Positions 8,061 to 17,000 of a stretch of 64,000 nucleotides of DNA are shown piece by piece; the first letter of the stretch is position 1, and each line of letters starts with the position of its first letter. The translations under genes were made by a program, and so were the position numbers. The notes under the pieces are model-generated. The model was not told the DNA's origin. It worked only from the letters and a program-made list of their open reading frames with translations, and did not search any database. The DNA lies in NCBI GenBank assembly GCA_036268485.1, contig DATAUC010000067.1, forward strand, positions 55,842 through 119,841, written 5' to 3'. This DNA comes from Bog-473 sp036268485 (GTDB taxonomy: Bacteria > Actinomycetota > Acidimicrobiia > Acidimicrobiales > RAAP-2).

Positions 8061-10247
8061 CTACAGACCCGGTTCGGGGTCCCGAGGTTGGCCCAGCAGG
8101 CGTTCGGCGATGACGTTGCGCTGCACCTCGCTGGTCCCGCCGGCAATGGTCAGGCATCGGGTCGAGAGGAAGCCTTCTTCCCAGCGCTGCGCCTTACCGT
8201 CCAGCACCGCGCCGTCCGCTTCATAGAGGGCCATGCCCATCTCCTGGACGCGCTGTTCATGCTCCACCCCCAACAGCTTGCGGACGCTGGAACCACTGCC
8301 CGGATCGACGCCCGAGAGCGTACGGAGTGTCGAGCGTTGTCCCAGGAGGGCGAGCGACTGGGCCTCCACCAGCAGATGTCCCAAATCGCCCACCCATGAC
8401 GGTGATCCGGCGTGATCGAGGTGGGCCATCTTGCGGGTCAGCGACTCGACACCGGGACCGAACGATGCTCCGGTCGACATCGAGACACGCTCGTTGGCCA
8501 GCGTGGTGCGGCCGATGCGCCATCCGTCACCCGGTTGACCGATCACGGCGTCGTCGGCCACGAAGACATCGTTGAAGAAGACCTCGTTGAACATGGCGGC
8601 ACCGGTCAGTTCACGCAGCGGTCGAATGTCGATGCCCTCGGACTTCATGTCGACGATGAAGTAGGTGATGCCGGCGTGTTTGGCCGCCGCAGCATCGGAG
8701 CGGGCCAGACAGATGCCGAAGTCGGCCGTCTGGGCCAATGAGGTCCAGACCTTCTGCCCGTTCAACAGCCAGCCACCCTCGATCTTTTCGGCCTTCGTGC
8801 TGAGAGCAGCCAGATCAGAACCGGCACCGGGCTCGCTGAAGAGCTGGCACCACGCCATCTGCCCGAGCAGGGTCGGGCGAACCCAGCGCTCCTGCTGGGC
8901 CTCGGTACCGTGCGCAATGATGGTCGGCAACGCCCACGCTCCGACCGCCAGATGGGGTCGCTGCACGCCGGCAGCGGCGCATTCCTCGTCAATGACCAGC
9001 TGATCCAGCGGATCAGCGCCTCGACCCCACGGTGCCGGCCAGTGCGGCATCAGCAAGCCCGTCTCAACCAGGGCCGCCCGTCGTGCCAGCGGATCGGCCG
9101 CCGCCACCTGTTGGACGAGCGGACGGAGTACCTGCCGGCGCTCCTCGGCTTCGGGCGGTAGTTGGGCGGCGAGCCCGCGCCGGGCACCCGCCATGGCGAG
9201 ATCGGCCACCGAGCACTCGAGTGACCCCACGTCGGCTAGGAGCTGTCGGGTAGCCATGGCCCGCTTGAGATAGAAGTGGGCGTCGTGCTCCCAGGTGAAG
9301 CCGATACCGCCGAGTATCTGGATGCACTGCTTGGCGCACTGCGCCGCCGCCTGCAGGCTGAGGGCGCCGGCGATTCGTGCGCTGAGCGCGCGCTCTTCGG
9401 CGCTGGCGTCGCCACTCCATGCCGCCGCCGCGTCCCAGGCCACTGCGGCGCACTGCTCCACCGCCACGAGCATGCCGGCCAAGGCGTGCTTGATGGCCTG
9501 GAACTGCCCGATGGGTCGACCGAATTGCACCCGCACCTTGGCGTACTCAGAGGCGGTCTCGAGACACCAACGCGCCGTTCCCGCTGCCTCGGCCGCCGCC
9601 AGCACCAGAGCCAGATCGCGCACATCGTCGCTGGTGACGTCGGCCAGCACGGCATCTGATCCCAGTGCCAGCTGATCGACGGAGACCTCGCCCAGGGAGC
9701 GTGTGCCATCGAGCGCTGGCAAGAGCGCTGCCGACACCGATGCATCGCTCGGATCGATGAGGCACCATGTGCCATCCTCGAGGGGAGCCAGCAGGACCGA
9801 GGCGGTCGGGAGTCCCTGCACGGGGCGCAGGCTGCCGCTCACCAGGCCGTCTGTGAAGGCCAACGACCCGACATGCAGCGCCACGGCGGCGGGCGTCGAC
9901 CCATCGGCCAGCCCCGGGAGGTAGCGAGCGCGCTGCTGGGGGCTGCCGAATCGGGACAGGAGTGCGGCAACGAGAACCGTGGGGAGGACCGGTCCGGGGA
10001 AAAGGGCGTAGCCCAGCTCTTCGAGCACCACGGCCAACTCGCTCAATCCGAACCCTTGGCCACCGTCCTCCTCGCTGACATGGAGGCCCAACCAACCCTG
10101 CAGCGCCATCTTCTCCCACGGGCTGGGCAAGCCATCACCGGCAGACTCCGCCGCGCCACGGGGCTCGCTTGGCGGGCAATGTATCTGCAGCCACCGTTGG
10201 GCCGTGAGGCGCAGGGCCTCGTGCTCTTCCGACACCGCAATAGCCAC
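8061..10247 (-). CDS. Two-domain acyl-CoA dehydrogenase, FadE34-like
   Basis: About 728 residues containing two acyl-CoA dehydrogenase units in tandem. The first unit ends with GGIGFTWEHDAHFYLKR. The second carries CQLFSEPGAGSDLAALSTKA, NGQKVWTSLAQTADFG and IAGGTSEVQRNVIAERLLGQPRD. This double architecture matches mycobacterial FadE34, which acts on steroid side-chain CoA thioesters; the assignment here is by architecture only. The GTG at 10247 is chosen because GGAGGA lies just upstream. The longer frame to 10310 would run into the preceding thiolase-like gene. It follows that gene by 37 bp and is probably co-transcribed with it. Confidence 0.88.
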   Translation of the reverse strand: MAIAVSEEHEALRLTAQRWLQIHCPPSEPRGAAESAGDGLPSPWEKMALQGWLGLHVSEEDGGQGFGLSELAVVLEELGYALFPGPVLPTVLVAALLSRFGSPQQRARYLPGLADGSTPAAVALHVGSLAFTDGLVSGSLRPVQGLPTASVLLAPLEDGTWCLIDPSDASVSAALLPALDGTRSLGEVSVDQLALGSDAVLADVTSDDVRDLALVLAAAEAAGTARWCLETASEYAKVRVQFGRPIGQFQAIKHALAGMLVAVEQCAAVAWDAAAAWSGDASAEERALSARIAGALSLQAAAQCAKQCIQILGGIGFTWEHDAHFYLKRAMATRQLLADVGSLECSVADLAMAGARRGLAAQLPPEAEERRQVLRPLVQQVAAADPLARRAALVETGLLMPHWPAPWGRGADPLDQLVIDEECAAAGVQRPHLAVGAWALPTIIAHGTEAQQERWVRPTLLGQMAWCQLFSEPGAGSDLAALSTKAEKIEGGWLLNGQKVWTSLAQTADFGICLARSDAAAAKHAGITYFIVDMKSEGIDIRPLRELTGAAMFNEVFFNDVFVADDAVIGQPGDGWRIGRTTLANERVSMSTGASFGPGVESLTRKMAHLDHAGSPSWVGDLGHLLVEAQSLALLGQRSTLRTLSGVDPGSGSSVRKLLGVEHEQRVQEMGMALYEADGAVLDGKAQRWEEGFLSTRCLTIAGGTSEVQRNVIAERLLGQPRDPEPGL

Positions 10248-10284
10248 TAGTCCTCCGTCTTTACTTTCTGGTTGCGTCGTTCGA

Positions 10285-11454
10285 TCATGGCGACCGCAGC
10301 AGGATGGCACTGGTGGGAACGCCTTCCCCCGAAGTCACCAGGCACGTGCGGGCGTCGGCCACCTGGCTGGTCGACGTGCCCCGCAGTTGTCGCACGCCTT
10401 CGGTGATGAGGTTGAACCCGTGTACATAGGCCTCGGAAAGTCCGCCGCCCGATGTATTGGTCGGGAGTGAACCACTGCCCCACCGGAGATTGCCGTCCAT
10501 CACGAAGTCGCCCGCTTCGCCTCGACCGCAAAACCCATAGCCCTCCAGCGACAGCAAGATGAGCGGGGTGAAGGCGTCGTAAATCTGGGCCACATCCACG
10601 TCGGCCGGGCCGAACTCCGACTGTGACCACAACTTCTTGGCGCAACTCCAGGCCGGCCCGGTGAGCGGGTCGTCGCAGTGGTAGTTGACCATCGACTCGT
10701 GTTGACGGTGCAGCCCCTGGCCGAAGGCGTGGACCAGGGCCGGTGGATGGGGACAGTCCCGGGCCCGCTCGGCCGAGACGAGGACGGCGGCCAGGGCGCC
10801 ATCGGTCTCCAGGCAGTTGTCGAAGAGACACAACGGCTCCGAAATAAAACGGGCTCCCATGTAGTCGTCCAACGACATCGGCTTGTCGTACATGAGGGCG
10901 GCCGGGTTGCGGTTGGCGTGCGCCCGGATGGCCATGGCCACCTCGGCCAGCTGTTCGCGGCCGCCGCCGTACTCGTGCATGTAGCGCCGAGCCAGCATGG
11001 CGACTTCATCGGCCGGCCGCAGCAGCCCGAAGGGCCTGGTCCACTGGGCCTGAATGGGTAGACGGGATGGGGCCGTGGCCCACGGTCGCGATCCGCGGTC
11101 ACCTCGTTTGCGGGAGCGCCAGGCCACCACGACGTTGGCCTGACCGGTGGCGATGGCCATGGCGGCGTGGCCGATAGTGGCGCAACCGGCACCGCCCCCG
11201 TATCCCACCTGGGAGAAGTACGTCACGTCACCGGCCCCGATGTTCTTGGCCATGGTGACCTCATCGGTCGTCTCCAGGGTGTACGACGAGAGGCCGTCGA
11301 CCTCACTGGGGGCGATGCCTGCATCGCGTAGTGCGGCCACGACAGCTTCGACGGCGAGTTGTCCTTCGGGACGATCAATTTGCTTGGCGAATTCGGTTTG
11401 GCCGATGCCGACGATGGCCGCGGCGTCTTGAAGCGGCGTTCGGAGTGGGCTCAT
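10285..11454 (-). CDS. Thiolase-fold lipid-transfer-like protein (Ltp2/SCP-x type)
   Basis: Thiolase-superfamily protein of 389 residues (AAIVGIGQTEFAK start, DVAQIYDAFTPLILLSLEGYGFC late, NTSGGGLSEAYVHGFN near the end). At the position of the thiolase nucleophilic Cys the aligned residue is Gly within the GYGGGAGCATIG segment, so true thiolysis is unlikely. Ltp2-like proteins of this type act as retro-aldolases on steroid side chains with a DUF35 partner, but no DUF35 gene is visible nearby. ATG 11454 is preferred over TTG 11457. A -10-like TAGCGT sits a few bases upstream, compatible with leaderless transcription. Divergent from a TetR gene. Confidence 0.82.
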   Translation of the reverse strand: MSPLRTPLQDAAAIVGIGQTEFAKQIDRPEGQLAVEAVVAALRDAGIAPSEVDGLSSYTLETTDEVTMAKNIGAGDVTYFSQVGYGGGAGCATIGHAAMAIATGQANVVVAWRSRKRGDRGSRPWATAPSRLPIQAQWTRPFGLLRPADEVAMLARRYMHEYGGGREQLAEVAMAIRAHANRNPAALMYDKPMSLDDYMGARFISEPLCLFDNCLETDGALAAVLVSAERARDCPHPPALVHAFGQGLHRQHESMVNYHCDDPLTGPAWSCAKKLWSQSEFGPADVDVAQIYDAFTPLILLSLEGYGFCGRGEAGDFVMDGNLRWGSGSLPTNTSGGGLSEAYVHGFNLITEGVRQLRGTSTSQVADARTCLVTSGEGVPTSAILLRSP

Positions 11455-11514
11455 CAAGAGGGACGCTAACCGTCAGTTCGGCGACGTTTGGTGTCTCGCC
11501 ATTACCCGAATGTA

Positions 11515-11528
11515 TGACGGCTGCGTCA
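11515..11528. promoter_or_regulatory. TGAC-N6-GTCA operator copy 2
   Basis: TGACGGCTGCGTCA lies between the divergent thiolase-like gene (start 11454) and tetR (start about 11597). It is followed directly by GGTTAG, a flank shared with copies at 50750 and (reverse) 55456. The position suits autoregulation of the TetR protein and control of the divergent operon. Confidence 0.6.
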
Positions 11529-11596
11529 GGTTAGGCAAACGACCGTTGGGCAACCTCCGTTCGACGGATCGACCAAGAAAGACCGAGAATGGGGAG

Positions 11597-12202
11597 ATGG
11601 GGACTGAAGAGGCAGCTGACGGGACCACGACGCGGCACCGAATCCGACAGATCGCCTTGGCGCTCATGTCGCAACGCGGAGTCGACGGCACCAGCATGCG
11701 CGATCTGGCTTCGGCCGCTGGCCTCAATGTCGCTTCGCTGTACCACTACTTTCCGTCCAAGCGCGAGCTTCTCGAATCGGTACTGGTTGAACATGGCTAC
11801 CTTCCCATTCGCTCCGATTGGCCCATGCCGTCACCGGATCCCTCCATTGAGGTGCAGCTGGCCGATTGGCTGACCGACATGTTGACGGCCATGTTCCAGG
11901 TCGAAGACTTCATCCGGCTCATGGTGGGAGAGGCCATCCGCTACGAAGAAACGGCCCGGGCCGTCGGCTTCGATCTCTTCACCGACTTTCAGACGTCCAT
12001 CGAACTGTGGATCGTCCAGCATTGGCCCGATCTGCACGCCCGTCTCGGAGCCGGGGCGGTGGCCCGTCTTTTGAGCGCCATGGTCGTCGGCATATTCGTG
12101 GAACGGGCGGCCGGCGTCATGGGAAGCGACGGTGAGGATCTCAACGGCCTGGTGCGCCAGCGGGCCGGAGAGGCAGCCAAAATCCTGGCCGCCACCGGTT
12201 GA
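11597..12202 (+). CDS. TetR family transcriptional regulator
   Basis: Repressor-type regulator of about 201 residues. The N-terminal helix-turn-helix is clear: RHRIRQIALALMSQRGVDG, then TSMRDLASAAGLNVASLYHYF and PSKRELLESV. The C-terminal ligand domain is unassigned. An upstream in-frame ATG at 11510 would place the coding region over the operator at 11515-11528, so ATG 11597 is preferred, although no ideal ribosome binding site is seen. It is divergent from the thiolase-like/FadE34-like operon and likely controls it and itself through the palindrome. Its stop codon falls within GTTGAC, the possible end of the adjoining insertion sequence, so the last residues may be altered. Confidence 0.88.
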   Translation: MGTEEAADGTTTRHRIRQIALALMSQRGVDGTSMRDLASAAGLNVASLYHYFPSKRELLESVLVEHGYLPIRSDWPMPSPDPSIEVQLADWLTDMLTAMFQVEDFIRLMVGEAIRYEETARAVGFDLFTDFQTSIELWIVQHWPDLHARLGAGAVARLLSAMVVGIFVERAAGVMGSDGEDLNGLVRQRAGEAAKILAATG

Positions 12203-13197
12203 CCTAGATGTTCTGCCCAACCAGGTTCTTGACGCGACTGATGGGTGGTCCATCAATGGCGGTGTGGTGCCGATGATGGTTGTAGAGGTGCAGCCAGGTG
12301 TCAAGGGCTCGGGTTCGAGCGGCCTCTGATCGATAGGGCCTGGCGTAGGCCCATTCGTTGAGCAGGGTCCGGTTAAACCGCTCGATCTTGCCGTTGGTCT
12401 GAGGCTTGTAGGGCTTGGTGAAAGTGTGCTTGATGGCGTCGTTGAGCAGCTCGGCAGCGAAGACTTTGGATCGATAGCACGAGCCATTGTCAGTGAGCAC
12501 CCGCTCGATGGTGATCCCATAGCTTTCGAAGAACGCTTTGGCCCGACGCCAGAATCCAATAGCGGTCACCGAGGTTTCATTGTCGTGCACCTCGGAATAA
12601 GCCAGACGGCTGTAGGCGTCGATGGCCGAGTGCACGTGGGCGTAGCCGGTCCGAACCCGGTTCTTCATCCCCGGCCTATTGGTCCGACCCTTCCAACCGT
12701 TGACCCTCCAACCGCCGCCAGGAGGGATCTTGGCCTGCTTCTTTATGTCGATATGGACGAGTTCGCCCGGGCGTGAAGTCTCGATGCGCCGGATGACCCG
12801 GCCGCTCTTTCGGTCCAGATCGCTCAGACGACTGACACCGTGGCGCTGGAGGATGCGATGCAGCGTGGAGGCCGGGATGCCGGCCCGAGGAGCCAGGCGG
12901 GCTGGTCCGAGTTGATGGCGACGGCGCAGTGCCACCACTCTGCGCTCGACCTTGGCGGAGGTCTTGGTGGGACAGCGCCGAGGGCCGGCTTGAGCGGTCT
13001 TCGAGCCCAGCCAAGCCTGATTCGAGGTAGCGGCGCCACCATTTATGGGCCGTCTGACGAGAGATCCTCATGGACTCAGCCGAACTGGCGATGGTGAAAC
13101 CATCCTCGATCATCTGACAGAGCCGAAATCGGCCTTCCGGGGTCAGCGGAGCGTTACGGTGCATCTTGAGCCTCCTTGGCCTTGTGGGTGTGTCAAC
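12198..13197 (-). mobile_element. IS481-family insertion sequence, inactivated
   Basis: About 1 kb carrying one IS481-type DDE transposase gene on the minus strand. Both outer edges show GTTGAC reading inward (12198-12203 on plus; 13192-13197 as GTCAAC). That is the only shared terminal sequence I can see, so the exact ends are tentative and no target-site duplication is evident. It lies between tetR and an acyl-CoA synthetase gene, very close to the tetR stop. Confidence 0.7.
12204..13164 (-). pseudogene. IS481-type transposase, frameshifted
   Basis: The first frame (from ATG 13164) encodes the helix-turn-helix region, with GFTIASSAESMRISRQTAHKW and LEDRSSRP. The frame then changes near 12981, and the second frame (to the stop at 12204) encodes the DDE integrase core: HIDIKK with the first Asp, LTDNGSCYRS with the second Asp, and PQTNGKIERFNRTL with the Glu. 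Removing one base near 12981 would restore a typical single-ORF IS481 transposase of about 320 residues reading SRP-RRCPTKTSAKVERR. IS481 elements do not normally use programmed frameshifting, so this is read as a pseudogene; a sequencing error is the alternative. Confidence 0.85.
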
Positions 13198-13269
13198 AGC
13201 TCCACAATGCCTTGGAGGTTCACTTCATCAGGGGATATTCCGCGTCAACAAGGTCCATGGGTAGAACAC

Positions 13270-14790
13270 CTAGAGAGCCGGGCGAGCGGCCGTCCGCAGG
13301 AGGCGCTTGAGCACCTTGCCATTGGGATCACGGGGCAGTTGGTCGGTGAACTCCCAGACATGGGGCACCTTGTAGTCGGCCAGACGCGAACGCACGTGCT
13401 CGGCCAGGTCCGACTCCGACACGGAGTTCCGCACCTCCACCACCGCCTTGAGGTGCTCCCCGTCACGCTCGTCGGGTATGCCGAACACTGCACAATCGAT
13501 GACATCCGGATGCTCGAAGAGAATTTCCTCGATCTCCCGCGGTGCAATGTTGACGCCACCCCACAACACCATGTCCGATACCCGGTCGGTGATGGTCAGA
13601 TAGCCATCCTCGCTCAGATGACCGATGTCCCCCACGGTGAACGCGTCGTCGAGCCAGGCCCGTTCAGTGGCGTCGGGATCATTGCGGTAGTTGAAGTGCA
13701 ACGACGACGGCGGGCGAATGTAGATGATGCCGTCCTCTCCTGCCGCCTTGGCCGAACCGTCATCACCGAGGATGCGCACCTCAACCCCGGGCCAGGGCAA
13801 TCCCACGGAACCCGGATGGGCCAACCACTCCTGAGGGCTGATCCGGGTGGCGCCGCCTTCGCTCGCCCCGTACAGCTCGTGCAGCTCGGTACCGGGAAAC
13901 GCCGACATCATCTTGCGCTTGACGGGCACCGGGCAGGGCGAGCCGCCGTGCACAACAAGGTTGAAAGTCGACACATCGAAGGCAGCCCGCTCGGTCTCGG
14001 ACAACTCGAGGATACGAATGAAGTGAGCCGGCACCATGAACGAGCGAGTCCCACTGAAGCGGGAAATGGCGCCCAGGAATCCGGCCGCATCGAAACGAGG
14101 CGGCAGCACAATGGTGGCGCCGACGTAGAGCGCCGTCAGCCCCCAACCCGAGTGCGACGCGTGGTAGCAAGGTCCGGACATCACATAGACGTCATCGGCG
14201 GTCCAACCCCAGAGCTGCGCCTGCCCTCCAAAGCTGGCGTGGCGGATGGCCGGATCGCGCATGCCGGCGTGCACCACGCCTTTGGGCCGCGCCGTGGTGC
14301 CGGAGGTGTAGAAAACCAATTCCGGCCCGGCGCCGCTGTCGAGGGTCGGGTCAGCCGGCGCACCAGCGATGAGGTGCTCGTACGAGCGTCCGCTGTCCTC
14401 GGCCGCTCCGATGAGGATGACATCGAGGTCGGGCGAGGGAGAAGGCAACTGGTCGGCCAGATCAGCGTGACCAACCACCACTCGGACTCCGGCGTCTTGA
14501 AGAAGGTACGAGAATTCGGCCGACTTGAGATGCCAGTTCAGTGGGAGGAAGGGCGCTCCGGCCATGGCGGCCCCGATGGCCACCTCGAACGGCTCCAACC
14601 CGTTGCGCACGGCGGCGGCCACCGGATGGTCCGGCCCGGCGCCGCGATCGCGCAGGACGGCGGCCAACCGGCGTGCCCGTTCATCGAGTTCGCCGTATGT
14701 CCGCGATCTCACGCCTCCGGCTTCGTCGGGGACGATGAGAGCCACCTGGTGCGGCGTCGCCCGCGCCTGTTCGCTTACCCCCTGTGCCAC
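13270..14790 (-). CDS. AMP-dependent acyl-CoA synthetase (FadD-type)
   Basis: Adenylate-forming acyl-CoA ligase of 506 residues. ELVFYTSGTTARPKGVVHAG gives the nucleotide-binding signature, ELYGASEGG the A5 motif, VGDIGHLSEDGYLTITDR the hinge, and LPRDPNGKVLKR the C-terminal catalytic lysine. All catalytic motifs appear intact. The start is GTG 14790; TACGTT lies 8 nt upstream and could be a -10 for a nearly leaderless message. The gene sits between the insertion sequence and a cyclic-nucleotide-binding protein on the same strand. The substrate is unknown but probably a fatty or steroid-derived acid, given the context. Confidence 0.92.
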   Translation of the reverse strand: MAQGVSEQARATPHQVALIVPDEAGGVRSRTYGELDERARRLAAVLRDRGAGPDHPVAAAVRNGLEPFEVAIGAAMAGAPFLPLNWHLKSAEFSYLLQDAGVRVVVGHADLADQLPSPSPDLDVILIGAAEDSGRSYEHLIAGAPADPTLDSGAGPELVFYTSGTTARPKGVVHAGMRDPAIRHASFGGQAQLWGWTADDVYVMSGPCYHASHSGWGLTALYVGATIVLPPRFDAAGFLGAISRFSGTRSFMVPAHFIRILELSETERAAFDVSTFNLVVHGGSPCPVPVKRKMMSAFPGTELHELYGASEGGATRISPQEWLAHPGSVGLPWPGVEVRILGDDGSAKAAGEDGIIYIRPPSSLHFNYRNDPDATERAWLDDAFTVGDIGHLSEDGYLTITDRVSDMVLWGGVNIAPREIEEILFEHPDVIDCAVFGIPDERDGEHLKAVVEVRNSVSESDLAEHVRSRLADYKVPHVWEFTDQLPRDPNGKVLKRLLRTAARPAL

Positions 14791-14838
14791 AACGCCGGAA
14801 CGTAGCCCGGTCGACCGCTGGCTGCCAACGACGTCAGG

Positions 14839-15270
14839 TCAGATGGCGAACTGGGCGTCGGCATCGGCCAGCCGCTCGGCCAGCCGGGCCAGCATCTTGA
14901 TGCCGATGGAAGGATTGGTCATCAGCATGGACCGGAACTCACGGGCATCGAGAACCAGCAGCTCCATGTCGGTGACGGACTCCACGGTGGCCGTCCGGTA
15001 GCCATTGGAGAGCAGGGCCAACTCGCCGAAGTAGCCGCCCGCCGTGAAGCGGGCCACTTCCTTGGACCCCACCTTGCATGAGGCCTCGCCGTCGACCACC
15101 AAGAAGAACTCCTGGCCGGGCTCCCCCTGCTTGGTCAGCCGGATGCCTGGTACCGGATAGATAGCCGACCCGAATTGAGCGATCGACCGCAACTCGGCCT
15201 GGGAGCACCCCGCAAAGAGCGACACCTGCCCCAAGAGGTCAATCTCTTTTTTCGGAATCCGCGTACGCAT
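14839..15270 (-). CDS. Cyclic nucleotide-binding domain protein
   Basis: Protein of 143 residues consisting almost entirely of one cNMP-binding domain. The pocket signature GGYFGELALLSNGYRTATV is at about residues 87-105, with the Glu and Arg that contact cyclic nucleotide phosphate and ribose. There is no DNA-binding helix-turn-helix or kinase domain, so it probably acts as a stand-alone sensor that binds a partner. It lies between two acyl-CoA synthetase genes on the same strand. In mycobacteria cAMP-binding domains regulate lysine acetylation of acyl-CoA synthetases, which makes a regulatory link attractive, but no acetyltransferase domain is present. Confidence 0.88.
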   Translation of the reverse strand: MRTRIPKKEIDLLGQVSLFAGCSQAELRSIAQFGSAIYPVPGIRLTKQGEPGQEFFLVVDGEASCKVGSKEVARFTAGGYFGELALLSNGYRTATVESVTDMELLVLDAREFRSMLMTNPSIGIKMLARLAERLADADAQFAI

Positions 15271-15345
15271 GCCCCACCGCCCCGTTCGTTCAGTTCCCGC
15301 CGGCCCGAGCGTACAACGAGTGGCTAAGAAATGCGGGTGAATCCC

Positions 15346-16986
15346 CTAGCCTCCGGCGCGCAGCTGGTCGCGCAACACGAACTTTTGCACCTTGCCCGAC
15401 GGCGTGCGCGGCAGCTCGTCGAGCGAGCGCAACTCCTCGGGCCATTTCTGGCGGGCCAGGCCGGCGGCTGACAGATGGGCCTTCACGGCGTCCAGGTCAG
15501 GGGCGGCCACTCCGTCTTGCATACGGAAGAAGGCGCAGCCGTGTTCGCCGAACTTCTCGTCTGGGGCTGCCACCACGGCCACTTCGGCCACCCCGTCCAT
15601 ACGGGCCAACAGTTGTTCAACTTCGGCGGCACTGACGTTCTCACCACCCCGGATGATGATGTCCTTTACCCGGTCGGTGATGGTGAGATACCCCTCAGGA
15701 TCGAGCACGCCGACGTCACCGGTGCGGAACCATCCATCGGCATCAAGCGCCTCTGCGCTCAGCGCGGCATCGGTGTACCCGGCGAACCGATCGGGGCCGC
15801 GGGTCAAGATCTCACCGGGACATCCGACCCCGACGTCACGGCCGTCCTCGTCCACCGTGCGCACCTCGACCCACTCGAGGGGTCGGCCGTCGGTGTGGAT
15901 GCGCTTCTCCTTGGGATCCGAATGCTTGGACCCGGTCACCGATGGATGCTCGGTACTGCCGTACGCCCGAACCAGGCTGATGCCCAATGCGTCGGCTCGT
16001 TCGGCCACCGCGTTGGGAATGGGTGACCCGCCCAGGCCGATGAAGCGCATCAGGGTCACGTGTTCTGGGCCGAAGCCCGGGCAGTCGAGCAGGCTCGTGA
16101 AGAAATAGGTCGAGCCACTCCCGGCACCGATGCCCTCCTCCACCATGGCGGCCAGCACCGTGGGTGGATCCCAGCCATCAATGAGGTACAGCGGACGACC
16201 GCTGACCAGGGGACACAAGAGACCGGACAACATGCCAATGGCGTGGCCGACCGGGGCACCGGTGAGATTGGCTCGGTCCCGCTCCGCCTGGTGGAAGGAC
16301 AGCTGGCGCACCTCACACCCCAAGGTGCGATGCGTGTGCACCACGCCTTTGGGATCAGCGGTCGTCCCCGAGGTGTAGCCGATGAGAGCTGGCCCGTCCG
16401 GATCCACCGGCGCCGGCCCGTCGATGGGTTGGTGCTGGCGCAGGTCGTCAAAGGGCAGGGCGCCCGGGATCGTGTTGGACCCCACCACGATCACCTGCTC
16501 CAGGTCGACCAACGTCTCCCGGATAGTGGCCAACTCGGCCAGGAAGTCGCGACGGCCGAAGGCCGAGACGATGATCAGCGCCCGAGCCCGGCTCTGGCGC
16601 AGGATGAATCCCACCTCTTTGGGGCCGTAGAAGTGCACGATGGGGACGAGGGTGACGCCGAGCATGGCGCAGGCGTAGAAGGTGATGGCCGCCTCGACCC
16701 AATTGGGGAGCTGGAAAGCCACGACATCGCCAGGGCCCAGGCCCAGCTTGCGCAGACCACCGGCCACCTTGAGGGCTTCTTCGTAGACCTGGCCCACGGT
16801 GCCGAGATACGGATTGGTGGGCGACCAGATGCGGAACCGGCGGCTGGGGTCCGTCAACAAAGCATCGGAGAGGAACTGCCCCAACGAGCGGTCGTCCCAG
16901 GCGCCCTCTGCCTTGTAGCGCTGTACCAGTTCATCGGGCATGGGCCGCAGCTCGAAGCGACTCGCCGCACCGGCCATATCCCCCAC
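15346..16986 (-). CDS. AMP-dependent acyl-CoA synthetase (AliA/FadD-type)
   Basis: Acyl-CoA ligase of 546 residues. ALIGYTSGTTADPKGVVHTH is the ATP-binding signature, RAYGSTEHPS the A5 motif, TGDVGVLDPEGYLTITDRVKD the hinge and LPRTPSGKVQKF the catalytic lysine motif. The N-terminal layout resembles cyclohexanecarboxylate/cyclic-acid CoA ligases, so a cyclic carboxylic acid (for instance a steroid ring fragment) is a reasonable but unproven substrate. The start is GTG 16986, with GGAG 7 nt upstream; an alternative ATG lies three codons inside. Its start is 14 bp from the stop of the upstream dehydrogenase, so the two are likely co-transcribed. Confidence 0.9.
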   Translation of the reverse strand: MGDMAGAASRFELRPMPDELVQRYKAEGAWDDRSLGQFLSDALLTDPSRRFRIWSPTNPYLGTVGQVYEEALKVAGGLRKLGLGPGDVVAFQLPNWVEAAITFYACAMLGVTLVPIVHFYGPKEVGFILRQSRARALIIVSAFGRRDFLAELATIRETLVDLEQVIVVGSNTIPGALPFDDLRQHQPIDGPAPVDPDGPALIGYTSGTTADPKGVVHTHRTLGCEVRQLSFHQAERDRANLTGAPVGHAIGMLSGLLCPLVSGRPLYLIDGWDPPTVLAAMVEEGIGAGSGSTYFFTSLLDCPGFGPEHVTLMRFIGLGGSPIPNAVAERADALGISLVRAYGSTEHPSVTGSKHSDPKEKRIHTDGRPLEWVEVRTVDEDGRDVGVGCPGEILTRGPDRFAGYTDAALSAEALDADGWFRTGDVGVLDPEGYLTITDRVKDIIIRGGENVSAAEVEQLLARMDGVAEVAVVAAPDEKFGEHGCAFFRMQDGVAAPDLDAVKAHLSAAGLARQKWPEELRSLDELPRTPSGKVQKFVLRDQLRAGG

Positions 16987-17000
16987 CCCCGTCGCTCCGC

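Noticed and set aside
12204..13164. Programmed ribosomal frameshift in the IS481 transposase
   Set aside because: IS481 elements normally encode the transposase in one frame, and no slippery heptamer or downstream stem is evident near 12981. A frameshift mutation is simpler.
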